NCBI GenBank assembly: GCA_001916035.1
Contig: MNRQ01000022.1
Span: 1,248-65,247, forward strand
DNA from: Clostridium sp. 27_14
Lineage (GTDB): Bacteria > Bacillota > Clostridia > TANB77 > CAG-508
Reading direction: 5' to 3'
DNA: 64,000 nucleotides
Of this stretch, positions 8,622-18,017 are shown in pieces. Position 1 is the stretch's first letter, and each line of letters begins with the position of its first letter. The notes under the pieces are model-generated. The model was not told where the DNA came from. It did no database searches and saw only the letters and a list, made by a program, of their open reading frames with translations. Both the position numbers and the translations under genes were made by a program.

Positions 8622-8957
8622 ATGGTAAGAAAATTAATTATTAGGATTGCAAAAGATGAAGCTGGAGAAAGTAATTTCTCAAATTTATCGTCTGAGGAAC
8701 TTAATGAAATAAGGACTGAAATTATACGGGTTTTGTATGCAGCAAAATTTTTAAATGGTGTAGTTATTACTCAAATGACAGAAAGAGTGATTATTTTAGG
8801 AGCGTTAAAAGAAGGAATTTTTCATTTGAAAAGAGGAGCGGAAATTGCGGACGAGCTGTCAAGAAAATATTTAATAAAAGAGTTTAATTACAAGGCAGAA
8901 TATGATCCAGTAACACAGGAAGAACCATCAATTTCAATAGAAATTGATGGAGAATAA
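8622..8957 (+). CDS. conserved-looking small protein of unknown function
   Basis: A 111-residue protein beginning MVRKLIIRIAKDEAGE, with alternating charged and hydrophobic stretches consistent with a small alpha/beta fold and no membrane segment. I do not recognise the family. It is a monocistronic unit: perfect promoter, AATTTTGGAGG Shine-Dalgarno before the ATG, and its own terminator. The strong signals suggest real, fairly abundant expression. It lies just upstream of the S10 operon but is separated from it by a terminator and a new promoter. Confidence 0.7.
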   Translation: MVRKLIIRIAKDEAGESNFSNLSSEELNEIRTEIIRVLYAAKFLNGVVITQMTERVIILGALKEGIFHLKRGAEIADELSRKYLIKEFNYKAEYDPVTQEEPSISIEIDGE

Positions 8958-8976
8958 ATGATTAATAATCTGGCAC

Positions 8977-9004
8977 AAAATAGCATGAGAAATCATGCTA
9001 TTTT
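8977..9004 (+). terminator. intrinsic terminator
   Basis: AAAATAGCATGA/TCATGCTATTTT, a perfect 12-base-pair stem with a GAAA loop, ends the 8622 transcript. Confidence 0.85.
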
Positions 9005-9043
9005 GATATTAATGGACAAGTTTATAAAATTTTTGTAAAATTA

Positions 9044-9072
9044 TTGACATAAATTACTAATAGATGTATAAT
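9044..9072 (+). promoter_or_regulatory. main promoter of the S10-spc-alpha superoperon
   Basis: TTGACA (9044-9049), 17 bases, TATAAT (9067-9072), an exact consensus. No comparably strong promoter is seen again until the one inside map (22172), so the transcript may run through most of the superoperon. Confidence 0.9.
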
Positions 9073-9079
9073 GTATAAG

Positions 9080-9344
9080 CATGAATAAAGCGAAGAAGCT
9101 GAATGTGGCTACATTCTTACGGAATTAGGAATGGAGGGAACTTCAGTGGAGTATGTCATGGCAAAGACCAGGCGGTAAGAAAAAAAGCACTTATCCCAAG
9201 ATAATCATGCGAATTTTTGGGATTTTATATTTGAAACATTAAAAACACCAGAGTGCGTTTTAACTTGCCACGGTAATTTTTGCAGCAAATGCTGCTACAA
9301 TGGGAAGAACCCAAATAAAAAATTAAAAAGGAGGGAAAATTACA
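9080..9344 (+). promoter_or_regulatory. ~265-nt 5' leader of rpsJ, structured, unassigned
   Basis: No gene lies between the promoter and rpsJ. Several small stems are visible: GAATGT/ACATTC (about 9100-9116), CCCAA/TTGGG (about 9196-9221), GCAGC/GCTGC (about 9281-9295) and TGGG/CCCA (about 9301-9313), then GGAGGG before rpsJ. No intrinsic terminator is evident. A leader of this length suggests autoregulation of the operon, but I cannot match it to a named family. Confidence 0.5.
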
Positions 9345-9671
9345 ATGGCAAAAGCAACAGTTGTAACAAGTGAAAAAATTAGAATAAGACTAAAAGCTTA
9401 TGATCATGTAATTTTAGATCAGTCTGCTGAACAAATAGTAGAAACAGCTAAAAAAACAGGAGCAAAGGTATCAGGTCCTATTCCATTACCAACACAAAAA
9501 GAAGTTGTAACAGTTATACGTTCTCCACACAAATACAAAGATTCAAGAGAACAATTTGAAATGAGAACACATAAAAGAGTTATAGACATTCTTTACCCAA
9601 CACAAAAAACAGTGGATAATCTAATGAAATTAGAATTACCAGCAGGTGTTGATATTGAAATTAAATTATAA
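9345..9671 (+). CDS. rpsJ: 30S ribosomal protein S10
   Basis: First gene of the S10 operon. The 108-residue protein contains [22 protein letters not shown] and [19 protein letters not shown], the S10 core that packs in the 30S head (and as NusE in antitermination). It has a six-residue N-terminal extension compared with E. coli. GGAGGG precedes the ATG. Confidence 0.97.
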   Translation: MAKATVVTSEKIRIRLKAYDHVILDQSAEQIVETAKKTGAKVSGPIPLPTQKEVVTVIRSPHKYKDSREQFEMRTHKRVIDILYPTQKTVDNLMKLELPAGVDIEIKL

Positions 9672-9796
9672 TTTTTAAAGTTTTAAGAACAATTTTGATA
9701 GGCTCAAACGTTAAGCCTATTGTACAAAGAAAACCAAGCTGGTATCACATTAAATAAATGCGAATATAAATATCAGCCAATAGTTAGGAGGAAAAA
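9672..9796 (+). promoter_or_regulatory. rpsJ-rplC spacer with two stems
   Basis: The 125-base spacer is longer than usual. ATAGGCT/AGCCTAT form one stem (about 9700-9720). GCTGGTAT/ATATCAGC form a second, long-looped stem (about 9740-9777). There is no T-run, so the role is more likely translational or processing than termination. Confidence 0.4.
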
Positions 9797-10432
9797 ATGA
9801 AAAAAGGAATTATCGGTAAAAAAATCGGTATGACACAAATTTTCGATGAAAAAGGAAATGTAGTTCCTGTAACAGTAATCGAAGCTACACCAAATGTAGT
9901 AGCACAAGTAAAAACAGTAGAAACAGATGGATACAATAGTATTCAATTAGGATATGGAGAAGTTAAAGATAAACATATCAATAAACCAGAAAAAGGACAT
10001 TTTACAAAGGCTGGATTAGCAGCTAAAAAACATTTAAGAGAATTCAGAGTTGAAGATGTAGAAAATTACAAAGTAGGAGACGAAGTAAAAGCTGACATTT
10101 TTGAAGCTGGAGAAAAGATAGATGTTCAAGGAACAACAAAAGGTAAAGGATTCCAAGGTGTTATTAAAAGACATGGTCAACATAGAGGACCTATGGGACA
10201 TGGTTCTATGTATCATAGAAGACCAGGTTCAATGGGATCTACTTCAACACCAGGTAGAGTTTTCAAAGGTAAAAAACTACCAGGTCACATGGGTAGAGTA
10301 ACTGTAACAATTCAAAACTTAGATGTTGTTAGAGTTGATATGGATAAAAATGTTATATTAGTAAAAGGTAGTGTACCAGGTGCTAAAGGTGCTATCTTAA
10401 AAATAAAATCAGCTGTAAAGGCTAGCAAATAA
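9797..10432 (+). CDS. rplC: 50S ribosomal protein L3
   Basis: 211 residues. It begins [20 protein letters not shown] and contains the signature [10 protein letters not shown] and [14 protein letters not shown] around residues 118-148, the long loop reaching the peptidyl-transferase centre. It nucleates 50S assembly. Preceded by TTAGGAGG and followed 17 bases later by rplD. Confidence 0.97.
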   Translation: MKKGIIGKKIGMTQIFDEKGNVVPVTVIEATPNVVAQVKTVETDGYNSIQLGYGEVKDKHINKPEKGHFTKAGLAAKKHLREFRVEDVENYKVGDEVKADIFEAGEKIDVQGTTKGKGFQGVIKRHGQHRGPMGHGSMYHRRPGSMGSTSTPGRVFKGKKLPGHMGRVTVTIQNLDVVRVDMDKNVILVKGSVPGAKGAILKIKSAVKASK

Positions 10433-10449
10433 GGAAGGAGGAAACTAAA

Positions 10450-11073
10450 ATGCCAAAAGTAGATGTATATGATATGAAAGGTAAAAAAGTAAGTGACGTA
10501 GAATTAGCTGAAAGTGTTTTTGGAATTGAACCAAATGAAGCTATTGTACATAGCGTATTAGTAAATTATTTAGCTAACCAACGTCAAGGTACACAAAGTA
10601 CTAAAACAAGAGCAGAAGTACGTGGTGGTGGTAAAAAACCATGGAGACAAAAAGGAACAGGTAGAGCTAGACAAGGAAGTATAAGAGCTCCACAATGGAT
10701 TAAAGGTGGTATTGCTTTAGGTCCAAAACCTCGTTCATACAGTTATACTGTTAATAAAAAAGAAAGAAGATTAGCTTTAAAATCTATTTTGAGTTCAAAA
10801 GTAACTGAAAATGAATTAACAGTTGTTGATAAATTGGAAGTTAAAGAAATTAAAACAAAAACTATGGTAAAAGCTTTAGCAGATTTGAAAGTTGAAGGAA
10901 AAACTTTAATTGTTTTACCAGAAAATAATCAAAATGTTTTTATGTCAGCTAGAAATATTGAGGGAGTTAAGACAATTGCTTTAAACAATATTAATGTATT
11001 TGATTTATTAAAATATACAAATCTTATTTTACCATTAGACACCGTTAAAAAAATAGAGGAGGTGTATGCATAA
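10450..11073 (+). CDS. rplD: 50S ribosomal protein L4
   Basis: 207 residues. It has the extended loop TKTRAEVRGGGKKPWRQKGT and RQGSIRAPQWIKGG (about 56-92) that lines the exit tunnel. L4 is the autoregulator of the S10 operon in E. coli; whether that holds here is unknown. Its stop overlaps the rplW start by one base (TAATG), which suggests translational coupling. Confidence 0.97.
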   Translation: MPKVDVYDMKGKKVSDVELAESVFGIEPNEAIVHSVLVNYLANQRQGTQSTKTRAEVRGGGKKPWRQKGTGRARQGSIRAPQWIKGGIALGPKPRSYSYTVNKKERRLALKSILSSKVTENELTVVDKLEVKEIKTKTMVKALADLKVEGKTLIVLPENNQNVFMSARNIEGVKTIALNNINVFDLLKYTNLILPLDTVKKIEEVYA

Positions 11074-11420
11074 TGTTAGCAGAAGAAATTATTATAGCTC
11101 CAGTTGTTACTGAAAAAAGTAATGATGAGTTACAAGAAGGTAGATATACTTTTAAAGTAAATAAGAAGGCTACTAAAGTGCAAATTGCACAAGCTGTTGA
11201 AAAATTATTTAATGTTAAAGTTTTGAAAGTAAATACTATGCATGTTAATGGAAAAACTAAAAGAGTTGGTTACCATGTTGGTAAGACTTCTGATTGGAAA
11301 AAGGCTATTGTTACTATAGATACTAATCCTTCAGATGTTTCTTACTTGGGTAAAGGTGGTAAGGAAGTTAAAGTTTCTAAGAAGTATAAGGATTCTATTG
11401 ATGAGTTCATGGGCGCTTAG
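11073..11420 (+). CDS. rplW: 50S ribosomal protein L23
   Basis: 115 residues, beginning MLAEEIIIAPVVTEKSNDEL, with VEKLFNVKVLKVNTMHVNGK. L23 sits at the tunnel exit and docks trigger factor and SRP. The C-terminus is about 15 residues longer than in many homologues (VSKKYKDSIDEFMGA). GAGGAGGTG inside the rplD end supplies the ribosome site. An unusual 320-base gap follows before rplB. Confidence 0.96.
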   Translation: MLAEEIIIAPVVTEKSNDELQEGRYTFKVNKKATKVQIAQAVEKLFNVKVLKVNTMHVNGKTKRVGYHVGKTSDWKKAIVTIDTNPSDVSYLGKGGKEVKVSKKYKDSIDEFMGA

Positions 11421-11422
11421 AA

Positions 11423-11547
11423 AAAATTAATTAAAAGCAACAATCTGCACATTTTCAATATTTAATACAAACTTCAGCATACAAACGTATAGCTTCAGCT
11501 TGTATCAAATATTAAAAATGCACATCTTATCACTTTGAATTAATTTT
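11423..11547 (+). repeat. R2 hairpin element, copy A (rplW-rplB spacer)
   Basis: Long imperfect inverted repeat. The outer stem is AAAATTAATT/AATTAATTTT. Next comes TGCACATTTT opposite AAAATGCACA, which leaves a 2x2 AC/AC mismatch. The inner stem is AATATTTAATACAA with TTGTATCAAATATT. At the centre are CTTCA and TTCAGC around an ATAC/GTAT tip. Related copies lie at 17473, 23228 and 23354. Confidence 0.8.
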
Positions 11548-11740
11548 AAATTATAAGCGGCGTCTAACAGCGTTGCTAGTATTTAAAATAGAGAGATAAA
11601 TATCTGGAAAATACCAGGAAAATAAAGAATATCTGTGTGCGGAGCAGGAAAAAATCCGTAAATAAGTAGATAAGCGAATTTAGTTAAAATTAGTTTTTAG
11701 TGTGAAACGGTTTTATAAATTCAAGAAAGGAAAGAGAAAA
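11548..11740 (+). other. structured spacer before rplB, no gene
   Basis: The rest of the rplW-rplB gap has no reading frame of interest. It contains a stem AGCGGCG/CGTTGCT (about 11556-11579, with two G-U pairs) and CGGA/TCCG (about 11640-11659). It could belong to a leader controlling rplB or be spacer left by element insertion. Confidence 0.35.
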
Positions 11741-12568
11741 ATGGGAATGAAACATTTTAAACCATATACACCTTCAAGAAGAAACATGACAGTTTCAGAT
11801 TTTTCTGAAATAACAAAGAAAACTCCTGAAAAGTCTTTATTAGCTAAGAAAAAAGAAAAAGCAGGAAGAAATAGTTATGGTAGAATTACAGTAAGACATC
11901 AAGGTGGTGGAAATAGACAAAAATATAGAATTATAGATTTTAAAAGAAAAAAGGATAACATGGAAGCAACAGTTATCGGAATTGAATATGATCCAAATAG
12001 AAGTGCAAATATAGCTTTAGTTCAATATGAAGATGGAGAAAAGGCTTATATATTAGCACCACAAGGATTAAAAGATGGTGATAAAGTAGTTTCTGGTGAT
12101 TCAGTAGATATTAAACCAGGAAATTGTATGCCAATAAGTTCTATACCAGTTGGTACTTTAATTCATAATATTGAATTAAATCCAGGTCAAGGTGGAAAAT
12201 TAGTTAGAACAGCAGGACAAAGTGCTCAATTAATGGCAAAAGAAGGAAAATATGCACATGTAAGATTGCCTTCAGGAGAAATGAGATTAATCTTAGCTAG
12301 ATGTAGAGCAACAATTGGTGTAATTGGAAATGCAGATCATGAAAATGTTAAAATTGGTAAAGCTGGTAGAAAACGTCATATGGGATGGAGACCAGAAGTT
12401 AGAGGATCTGTTATGAACCCAGTAGATCACCCTCATGGTGGTGGTGAAGGTAAAGCACCAGTAGGACACGCTGGACCATTAACACCTTGGGGTAAACCAG
12501 CTCTAGGATATAAGACAAGAAATAAAAAGAAATCAACAAATAAATTTATAGTTAAGAGAAGAAAGTAA
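11741..12568 (+). CDS. rplB: 50S ribosomal protein L2
   Basis: 275 residues from [16 protein letters not shown]. It contains [21 protein letters not shown] and the C-terminal [14 protein letters not shown] (about 226-239), which includes the conserved His near the peptidyl-transferase centre. A GTG at 11702 is in frame, but AAAGGAAAG fits the ATG at 11741 and the family length. It is the largest conserved assembly protein of the 50S core. Confidence 0.96.
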   Translation: MGMKHFKPYTPSRRNMTVSDFSEITKKTPEKSLLAKKKEKAGRNSYGRITVRHQGGGNRQKYRIIDFKRKKDNMEATVIGIEYDPNRSANIALVQYEDGEKAYILAPQGLKDGDKVVSGDSVDIKPGNCMPISSIPVGTLIHNIELNPGQGGKLVRTAGQSAQLMAKEGKYAHVRLPSGEMRLILARCRATIGVIGNADHENVKIGKAGRKRHMGWRPEVRGSVMNPVDHPHGGGEGKAPVGHAGPLTPWGKPALGYKTRNKKKSTNKFIVKRRK

Positions 12569-12587
12569 TTGAAAGGAGGACATCTAA

Positions 12588-12866
12588 ATGTCTAGATCAA
12601 GCAAGAAAAAGCCATTTGTACAAGAAAAATTATTAAAAAGAATAGAAGACATGAATGAAACAGGAGCAAAAGATGTTTTAAAAACATGGTCAAGAGCTTC
12701 TACAATTTATCCACAAATGGTTGGACACACAATAGCTGTCCATGACGGTAGAAAACATGTTCCAATTTATATTACAGAAGAAATGATTGGACATAAATTA
12801 GGAGAATTTGCTCCAACAAGAACATTCAAAGGTCATGCAGGAGAAAAGACAAGCAAAGTTAAATAA
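12588..12866 (+). CDS. rpsS: 30S ribosomal protein S19
   Basis: 92 residues, beginning [16 protein letters not shown], with [37 protein letters not shown] split across the core. It resides in the 30S head with S13. AAAGGAGG lies upstream of the ATG. The order rplB-rpsS-rplV is canonical. Confidence 0.97.
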   Translation: MSRSSKKKPFVQEKLLKRIEDMNETGAKDVLKTWSRASTIYPQMVGHTIAVHDGRKHVPIYITEEMIGHKLGEFAPTRTFKGHAGEKTSKVK

Positions 12867-12895
12867 CATAAACATGAGTTAAGGAGGTAAAAAAA

Positions 12896-13258
12896 GTGCA
12901 AGAACAAGAAATCGCTGTAAAAGAAGCAAGAGCAACTCTTAAATATGCAAGAATTTCTGCTAGAAAAGTTAAAATTGTTGCAGATTTAATAAGAGGAAAA
13001 GATGCAATGGAAGCTTTAACAATAGTTAAATTTACACCAAAAGCATCATCAGAAGTTATTGAAAAATTATTGAAATCAGCAATTGCAAATGCAGAAAATA
13101 ATCATGATATGAAATCAGAAAATTTATATGTTGCTGAAATATATGCAAATCAAGGGCCAACATTAAAAAGAATAAGACCAGCTGCAAAAGGATCAGCAGT
13201 TAGAATCAGAAAAAGAACAAGTCATATTACAATCGTATTAAGAGAAAAGGAGGATTAA
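12896..13258 (+). CDS. rplV: 50S ribosomal protein L22
   Basis: 120 residues from a GTG start (AAGGAGGT upstream). [18 protein letters not shown] (about 18-35) and the beta-hairpin loop with [13 protein letters not shown], which narrows the exit tunnel, are present. rpsC begins six bases after its stop. Confidence 0.96.
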   Translation: MQEQEIAVKEARATLKYARISARKVKIVADLIRGKDAMEALTIVKFTPKASSEVIEKLLKSAIANAENNHDMKSENLYVAEIYANQGPTLKRIRPAAKGSAVRIRKRTSHITIVLREKED

Positions 13259-13264
13259 TAGGAT

Positions 13265-13921
13265 ATGGGACAAAAAGTACATCCAACAGGAGTGAGAGTT
13301 GGAATAATTAAAGACTGGAACTCAAAATGGTATGCAGATTCTAAAAATTTCTCAGACTATTTAGTAGAAGACCAAAAAATACGTAAATTTTTAAAGAAAA
13401 AATTATACGCAGCTGGAGTTTCTAAAATAGAGATTGAAAGAACTGCAAAAGCCGTAAAAGTAAATCTATATACTGCTAAACCAGGAATCGTAATAGGAAA
13501 AGGTGGAGCAGGAGCAGAAAGTACAAAAGCTGAACTTGCAAAATTAATAGGAAAAGATGTAAACTTAAACATTGTAGAAGTTAAAAGTGCAGATACAGAT
13601 GCACAATTAGTTGCAGAAAATATTGCAGGTCAATTGGAAAGAAGAATTTCATTCAGACGTGCTATGAAACAATGTATGCAAAAAGCTACAAAAGCTGGAG
13701 CATTAGGAATTAAGACAGCTGTATCAGGTAGACTTGGTGGAGCTGACATGGCAAGAACTGAATTCTATAAAGAGGGTAATATTCCATTACAAACTCTAAG
13801 AGCTGACATAGATTATGGATTTGCTGAAGCAAATACAACTTATGGAAAAATTGGAGTAAAAGTTTGGATTTATAAAGGAGAAATTCTTCCAAGTAAAAAA
13901 GTGGAAGGAGGCGCTGAATAA
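13265..13921 (+). CDS. rpsC: 30S ribosomal protein S3
   Basis: 218 residues. It begins [15 protein letters not shown] and has a KH domain with [11 protein letters not shown] (about 75-85; the GxxG loop) and a C-terminal S3 domain with [18 protein letters not shown]. It forms part of the mRNA entry helicase. The stop shares one base with the rplP start. Confidence 0.97.
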   Translation: MGQKVHPTGVRVGIIKDWNSKWYADSKNFSDYLVEDQKIRKFLKKKLYAAGVSKIEIERTAKAVKVNLYTAKPGIVIGKGGAGAESTKAELAKLIGKDVNLNIVEVKSADTDAQLVAENIAGQLERRISFRRAMKQCMQKATKAGALGIKTAVSGRLGGADMARTEFYKEGNIPLQTLRADIDYGFAEANTTYGKIGVKVWIYKGEILPSKKVEGGAE

Positions 13922-14364
13922 TGCCATTAATGCCAAAAAGAACAAAATTTAGAAAAATGCAAAAAGGTAGAATGAGAGGAAAAGCTACAAGAGGAAATAA
14001 AATATCAGATGGTGAATATGGAATTCAAGCTGTAACAGGAGGTTTAATTACAGGAAATCAAATAGAAGCAGCTCGTATTGCTATGACACGTTATATAAAA
14101 AGAGGTGGAAAAGTTTGGATTAAAATCTTTCCAGACAAACCAATCACTTCTAAACCAATTGGAACTCGTATGGGTAAAGGAAAAGGTGCTCCAGAATATT
14201 GGGTAGCAGTTGTTAAACCAGGAAGAGTTATGTTTGAAATTGCTGGTGTACCAGAAGAAACTGCAAGAGAAGCACTAAGACTTGCGATGAATAAACTACC
14301 TATAAAAACAAAATTTATCGCTAAAGAATCAGAAAAGGTAGGTGAAAATGATGAAGATAAATAA
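13921..14364 (+). CDS. rplP: 50S ribosomal protein L16
   Basis: 147 residues, [20 protein letters not shown] with one extra N-terminal residue compared with most homologues. [19 protein letters not shown] sequence and the loop facing the A-site tRNA are intact. The start overlaps rpsC (TAATG), and the end overlaps rpmC by 17 bases, so translation is probably coupled. Confidence 0.97.
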   Translation: MPLMPKRTKFRKMQKGRMRGKATRGNKISDGEYGIQAVTGGLITGNQIEAARIAMTRYIKRGGKVWIKIFPDKPITSKPIGTRMGKGKGAPEYWVAVVKPGRVMFEIAGVPEETAREALRLAMNKLPIKTKFIAKESEKVGENDEDK

Positions 14365-14557
14365 AATAAGAGAAATGTCTTCACCAGATTTAGAGAAGGA
14401 ATTAGGTGAACTAAAAACAGAATTGTTCAAATTAAAATTTAGTTTAGCTACTAACGGATTAGATAATCCTATGAAAATAAAAGAAGTTAAAAAAGATATA
14501 GCTAAAATAAATACTGTATTAACAGAAAGAAAAATTGCAGAATCTAAAGCTCAATAA
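14348..14557 (+). CDS. rpmC: 50S ribosomal protein L29
   Basis: 69 residues ([23 protein letters not shown]), all-helical. A GTG (14342) and two ATGs (14348, 14351) compete. AAGGTAGGTG fits either ATG and the family start, so 14348 is chosen with low certainty between the two. L29 neighbours L23 at the tunnel exit. Confidence 0.92.
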   Translation: MMKINKIREMSSPDLEKELGELKTELFKLKFSLATNGLDNPMKIKEVKKDIAKINTVLTERKIAESKAQ

Positions 14558-14617
14558 TTAAATTATAAAAAGGGAAGTATATAAAATTCCCCTATCAAAA
14601 AGAAGGAGGATTCATAA

Positions 14618-14881
14618 ATGGAAGAAAGAAATCTTCGTAAAGTTATGCAAGGTACAGTTGTATCAAATAAAATGGATAAAACTGTAGTTGTAGCTGTAGA
14701 AACAAGCGTAAGACATGGAGTTTATGGTAAAACAGTAAAAAGAACTTACAAATTAAAAGCTCATGATGAACAAAATGCTTGCCAAATCGGCGACAAAGTT
14801 AAGGTTATGGAAACAAGACCTCTATCAAAAGATAAAAGATGGAGAGTTGTAGAAATTACTGAAAAAGCAATAATAAAATAA
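14618..14881 (+). CDS. rpsQ: 30S ribosomal protein S17
   Basis: 87 residues. It has [17 protein letters not shown] and [23 protein letters not shown], the OB-fold rRNA-binding core. The 60-base gap after rpmC contains a five-base-pair GGGAA/TTCCC hairpin (14572-14591). AAGGAGG precedes the start. Confidence 0.96.
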   Translation: MEERNLRKVMQGTVVSNKMDKTVVVAVETSVRHGVYGKTVKRTYKLKAHDEQNACQIGDKVKVMETRPLSKDKRWRVVEITEKAIIK

Positions 14882-14929
14882 GAATCAAATAAAGTAAAAG
14901 AATAACAAAAAGAAGGGAGGAACCACAAA

Positions 14930-15298
14930 ATGATACAACAACAAACAAGATTAAAAGTAGCTGACAACACAGGTGCAAAAGAATTAATGTGCATTAGATG
15001 TTTAGGTGGTTCATATAGAAAAACTGCTAACATTGGAGATGTAATAGTTGCTTCAGTTAAATCAGCAACACCAGGAGGCGTTGTTAAAAAAGGTGATGTT
15101 GTAAAAGCTGTTATCGTAAGATCTAAAAGAGGTTTACGTAGAGCAGATGGTTCATATATAAAATTTGATGAAAATGCAGCAGTTATTATAAAAGAAGATA
15201 AAACTCCAAAAGGAACACGTATCTTCGGACCAGTTGCAAGAGAATTAAGAGAAAAGGATTATATGAAAATATTATCATTAGCTCCAGAAGTTCTATAG
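14930..15298 (+). CDS. rplN: 50S ribosomal protein L14
   Basis: 122 residues, the usual length. It begins [20 protein letters not shown] and contains [21 protein letters not shown]14 forms the B8 bridge and binds RsfS. A small hairpin AGTCTAT/ATAGACT (15297-15317) straddles its stop; with no T-run it is not an evident terminator. Confidence 0.97.
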   Translation: MIQQQTRLKVADNTGAKELMCIRCLGGSYRKTANIGDVIVASVKSATPGGVVKKGDVVKAVIVRSKRGLRRADGSYIKFDENAAVIIKEDKTPKGTRIFGPVARELREKDYMKILSLAPEVL

Positions 15299-15373
15299 TC
15301 TATATACAACATAGACTGTTGATTGAAAATAAAGAGAATATAGAAAATTTTTAAAAAAGGAGGGAAATCTCTC

Positions 15374-15682
15374 ATGAGAATCAAAAAAGGTGATACAGTT
15401 AAAGTATTATCAGGGAATGATAAAGATAAAACAGGAGAAGTACTAGAAGTACTACCTAAACAAGATAAAGTTATCGTTAAAGAAGTAAATATCAGAAAAA
15501 AACATACTAAAGCTAGAAGAGCCGGAGAAGAAGGCGGAATTATAGCTTCAGAACATCCTATTGCTAGTTCAAAAGTAAATGTTGTATGCCCAAAATGTGG
15601 TAAAGCAACAAGAGTTGGATATAGTGTAGAAAAAGATGGTAAAGTACGTGTTTGCAAAAAATGCGGTGCAAATTTAAAATAA
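15374..15682 (+). CDS. rplX: 50S ribosomal protein L24
   Basis: 102 residues with the KOW motif KKGDTVKVLSGNDKDKTG (about 3-20). The C-terminal half has two CxxC pairs, CPKCGKATRVG and CKKCGANLK, a zinc-ribbon form seen in many Firmicutes. L24 is an assembly initiator. AAAGGAGGGA lies before the ATG. Confidence 0.97.
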   Translation: MRIKKGDTVKVLSGNDKDKTGEVLEVLPKQDKVIVKEVNIRKKHTKARRAGEEGGIIASEHPIASSKVNVVCPKCGKATRVGYSVEKDGKVRVCKKCGANLK

Positions 15683-15703
15683 GAAAGGAGGATTTAAACA
15701 AAA

Positions 15704-16243
15704 ATGGAAAAATTAAGAGAACAATATGAAAAAGAAGTAATCCCAGCATTAATGAAAAAATTCAACTATAAATCAGTTATGGAAGTTCCAAAACTTGATA
15801 AAATAGTTATAAATATCGGTTTAGGTGATGTAAAAGAAAATCCTAAATCATTAGAAAATGCTATAAAAGATTTAGCTCAAATTACAGGTCAACAACCAGT
15901 AATTACTAAAGCTAGAAAATCAATAGCTGCTTTTAAATTAAGAGAAGGTGTAAATGTAGGTTGTAAAGTAACATTAAGATCAGACAAAATGTATGATTTT
16001 GCTTACAAATTATTCAATGTAGCACTTCCAAGAGTTAGAGACTTTAGAGGAGTATCAAATAATTCTTTTGATGGTAGAGGTAACTACTCTATGGGTATTA
16101 AAGAACAATTAATATTCCCAGAAATCGAATATGATAAAGTTGATAAAATTAGAGGTATGGATATCATATTTGCAACTACTGCTAAAACAGACGAAGAAGC
16201 AAAAGAGTTGCTAAAGCTTATGGGAATGCCATTTAAAGCTTAA
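15704..16243 (+). CDS. rplE: 50S ribosomal protein L5
   Basis: 179 residues. [18 protein letters not shown] (about 29-46), [21 protein letters not shown] and [20 protein letters not shown] are conserved. It binds 5S rRNA with L18 in the central protuberance. AAAGGAGG precedes the start. Confidence 0.97.
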   Translation: MEKLREQYEKEVIPALMKKFNYKSVMEVPKLDKIVINIGLGDVKENPKSLENAIKDLAQITGQQPVITKARKSIAAFKLREGVNVGCKVTLRSDKMYDFAYKLFNVALPRVRDFRGVSNNSFDGRGNYSMGIKEQLIFPEIEYDKVDKIRGMDIIFATTAKTDEEAKELLKLMGMPFKA

Positions 16244-16264
16244 AAAAGGAGGAAAATAAAAACT

Positions 16265-16450
16265 ATGGCTAAAAAATCAATGAAAGTAAAACAAGCTAGA
16301 CCACAAAAATACCAAACAAGAGAATACAATAGATGTAAATTATGTGGTAGACCACATGCTTATATCAGAAAATATGGTATTTGTCGTGTATGTTTTAGAG
16401 AATTAGCACATAAAGGAGAAATACCAGGTGTTAAAAAAGCAAGCTGGTAG
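16265..16450 (+). CDS. rpsN: 30S ribosomal protein S14, zinc-binding type
   Basis: 61 residues with CKLCGRPH and [17 protein letters not shown]. The four cysteines mark the short zinc-binding S14 (type Z) used under zinc sufficiency. The position between rplE and rpsH is canonical. AAAGGAGG lies upstream. Confidence 0.97.
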   Translation: MAKKSMKVKQARPQKYQTREYNRCKLCGRPHAYIRKYGICRVCFRELAHKGEIPGVKKASW

Positions 16451-16486
16451 AATTGATAAAGTAGTAAAAAGGAGGTAAGAGAAAAA

Positions 16487-16885
16487 ATGACAACTACAGA
16501 TCCAATTGCAGATATGCTTACAAGAATAAGAAATGCAAATAGTTCAAAACATAAAACAGTAGATGTACCTGCATCAAATATTAAATTAGGTATTGCAGAA
16601 ATATTATTCAAAGAAGGATATATAAAATCTTTTGAAGAAATAAAAGATGACAATCAAGGAATTATAAGAATTACTTTAAAATATGATGAAAAAGGAACAA
16701 GAGTAATTGATGGATTAAGAAGAATCAGTAAACCAGGACTAAGAGTATATGCTTCTAAAGAAGATTTACCACAAGTTCTAAATGGTTTAGGAATTGCTAT
16801 AATCTCTACATCTAAAGGGTTAAAAACAGATAAAGAAGCTCGCCAATTAGGTGTAGGTGGAGAAGTTTTAGCATATGTATGGTAA
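16487..16885 (+). CDS. rpsH: 30S ribosomal protein S8
   Basis: 132 residues, starting [18 protein letters not shown] and ending with [28 protein letters not shown], both signature ends. S8 is the autoregulator of the spc operon in E. coli. AAGGAGGT precedes the ATG. Confidence 0.97.
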   Translation: MTTTDPIADMLTRIRNANSSKHKTVDVPASNIKLGIAEILFKEGYIKSFEEIKDDNQGIIRITLKYDEKGTRVIDGLRRISKPGLRVYASKEDLPQVLNGLGIAIISTSKGLKTDKEARQLGVGGEVLAYVW

Positions 16886-16928
16886 TTTGTATAAAGACAT
16901 TTAAAATCAGAAGGAGGGAGAAAAAATC

Positions 16929-17465
16929 ATGTCAAGAATTGGAAATAAACCAATAACAGTACCAGATGGTGTTGAAGTAAAAATAGATGGACATAAAGTT
17001 ACTGTAAAAGGGCCAAAAGGTACATTAGAAAGAGAAATACATAAAAATATTTCTTTAACAATGGAAGGTAATGAAATAAAAGTAACTAGAATAAATGATG
17101 AAGCTCAAAATAGAAGTTTACATGGATTAACAAGAACTTTAATCAATAACATGATTACAGGTGTTAAAGATGAGTATTCAAAAGAATTACAAATAAATGG
17201 TGTTGGATATAGAGTTCAAAAACAAGGAAATGACTTAAATCTAACATTAGGATATTCACATCCAGTAATATTTAAAGCTCCAGAAGGAATTACTTTTGAT
17301 GTGCCAAATGCTAATACTATTATAGTAAAAGGTATTGATAAAGAATTAGTTGGACAAACAGCAGCAGTTATTAGAACAAAAAGACCACCTGAAGTTTATA
17401 GAGGTAAAGGTATTAAATATGCTGATGAAGTTATTAGACGTAAGGAAGGTAAAACAGGAAAATAA
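16929..17465 (+). CDS. rplF: 50S ribosomal protein L6
   Basis: 178 residues. It begins [20 protein letters not shown] and ends near [20 protein letters not shown], with the two tandem L6 domains visible. It contacts the sarcin-ricin loop region. A 161-base gap with R2 copy B follows, whereas rplR usually comes within a few tens of bases. Confidence 0.97.
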   Translation: MSRIGNKPITVPDGVEVKIDGHKVTVKGPKGTLEREIHKNISLTMEGNEIKVTRINDEAQNRSLHGLTRTLINNMITGVKDEYSKELQINGVGYRVQKQGNDLNLTLGYSHPVIFKAPEGITFDVPNANTIIVKGIDKELVGQTAAVIRTKRPPEVYRGKGIKYADEVIRRKEGKTGK

Positions 17466-17472
17466 TTTTAAT

Positions 17473-17577
17473 GAAATTAATCATCTTGCACATTTTTTAA
17501 TTTATAAAAAACTTCAATGTACAAAAGTACAATTTCAGCTTTTTATAAATTTCAAAATGCACAATATAATCAATTTC
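17473..17577 (+). repeat. R2 hairpin element, copy B (rplF-rplR spacer)
   Basis: Outer stem GAAATTAAT/ATCAATTTC with one mismatch. It has TGCACATTTT opposite AAAATGCACA as in copy A, then a different inner stem (AATTTATAAAAAA with TTTTTATAAATTT). The conserved ACTTCA and TTCAGC flank a GTAC/GTAC tip. The stem sequence differs from copy A while pairing is kept. Confidence 0.8.
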
Positions 17578-17626
17578 AGTAAAATATAAAACTAATAGGT
17601 GAAATATCTAGAAAGGAGTAATTGAA

Positions 17627-17986
17627 ATGGTTAAAAAGACAGATAGAAAAATGGAAAGAGCTAGAAGACATTTAAGAGTAAGAAGAAAAATATCTGGAAC
17701 ACAAGAAAGACCAAGATTGTGTGTATATAGAAGTAATAAAAATATTTATGTTCAAATCATTGATGATGTTGCTGGAAAAACATTAGTATCAGCTTCTACT
17801 TTAGATAAAGAAGTTAAAACAAAATATGCAAACAAAGAAGCTGCTAAAGAAGTTGGAACACTTATTGCTAAAAAAGCAAAAGAACATAAAATTGAAAACG
17901 TAGTATTTGATCGTGGTGGATATATATATCACGGAATAGTTAAAGAATTAGCTGAAGCAGCTAGAGAAGGCGGATTAAAATTCTAA
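17627..17986 (+). CDS. rplR: 50S ribosomal protein L18
   Basis: 119 residues, [21 protein letters not shown] then [20 protein letters not shown] and [27 protein letters not shown]. It binds 5S rRNA with L5. AAAGGAG lies before the ATG, after R2 copy B. Confidence 0.97.
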   Translation: MVKKTDRKMERARRHLRVRRKISGTQERPRLCVYRSNKNIYVQIIDDVAGKTLVSASTLDKEVKTKYANKEAAKEVGTLIAKKAKEHKIENVVFDRGGYIYHGIVKELAEAAREGGLKF

Positions 17987-18017
17987 TTATTATCTAAAAA
18001 AGGAGGAAAGAAAACCA

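Noticed and set aside
17350..17589. 79-residue frame overlapping the end of rplF
   Set aside because: It runs through the R2 element and an alternative frame of rplF, with no ribosome site.
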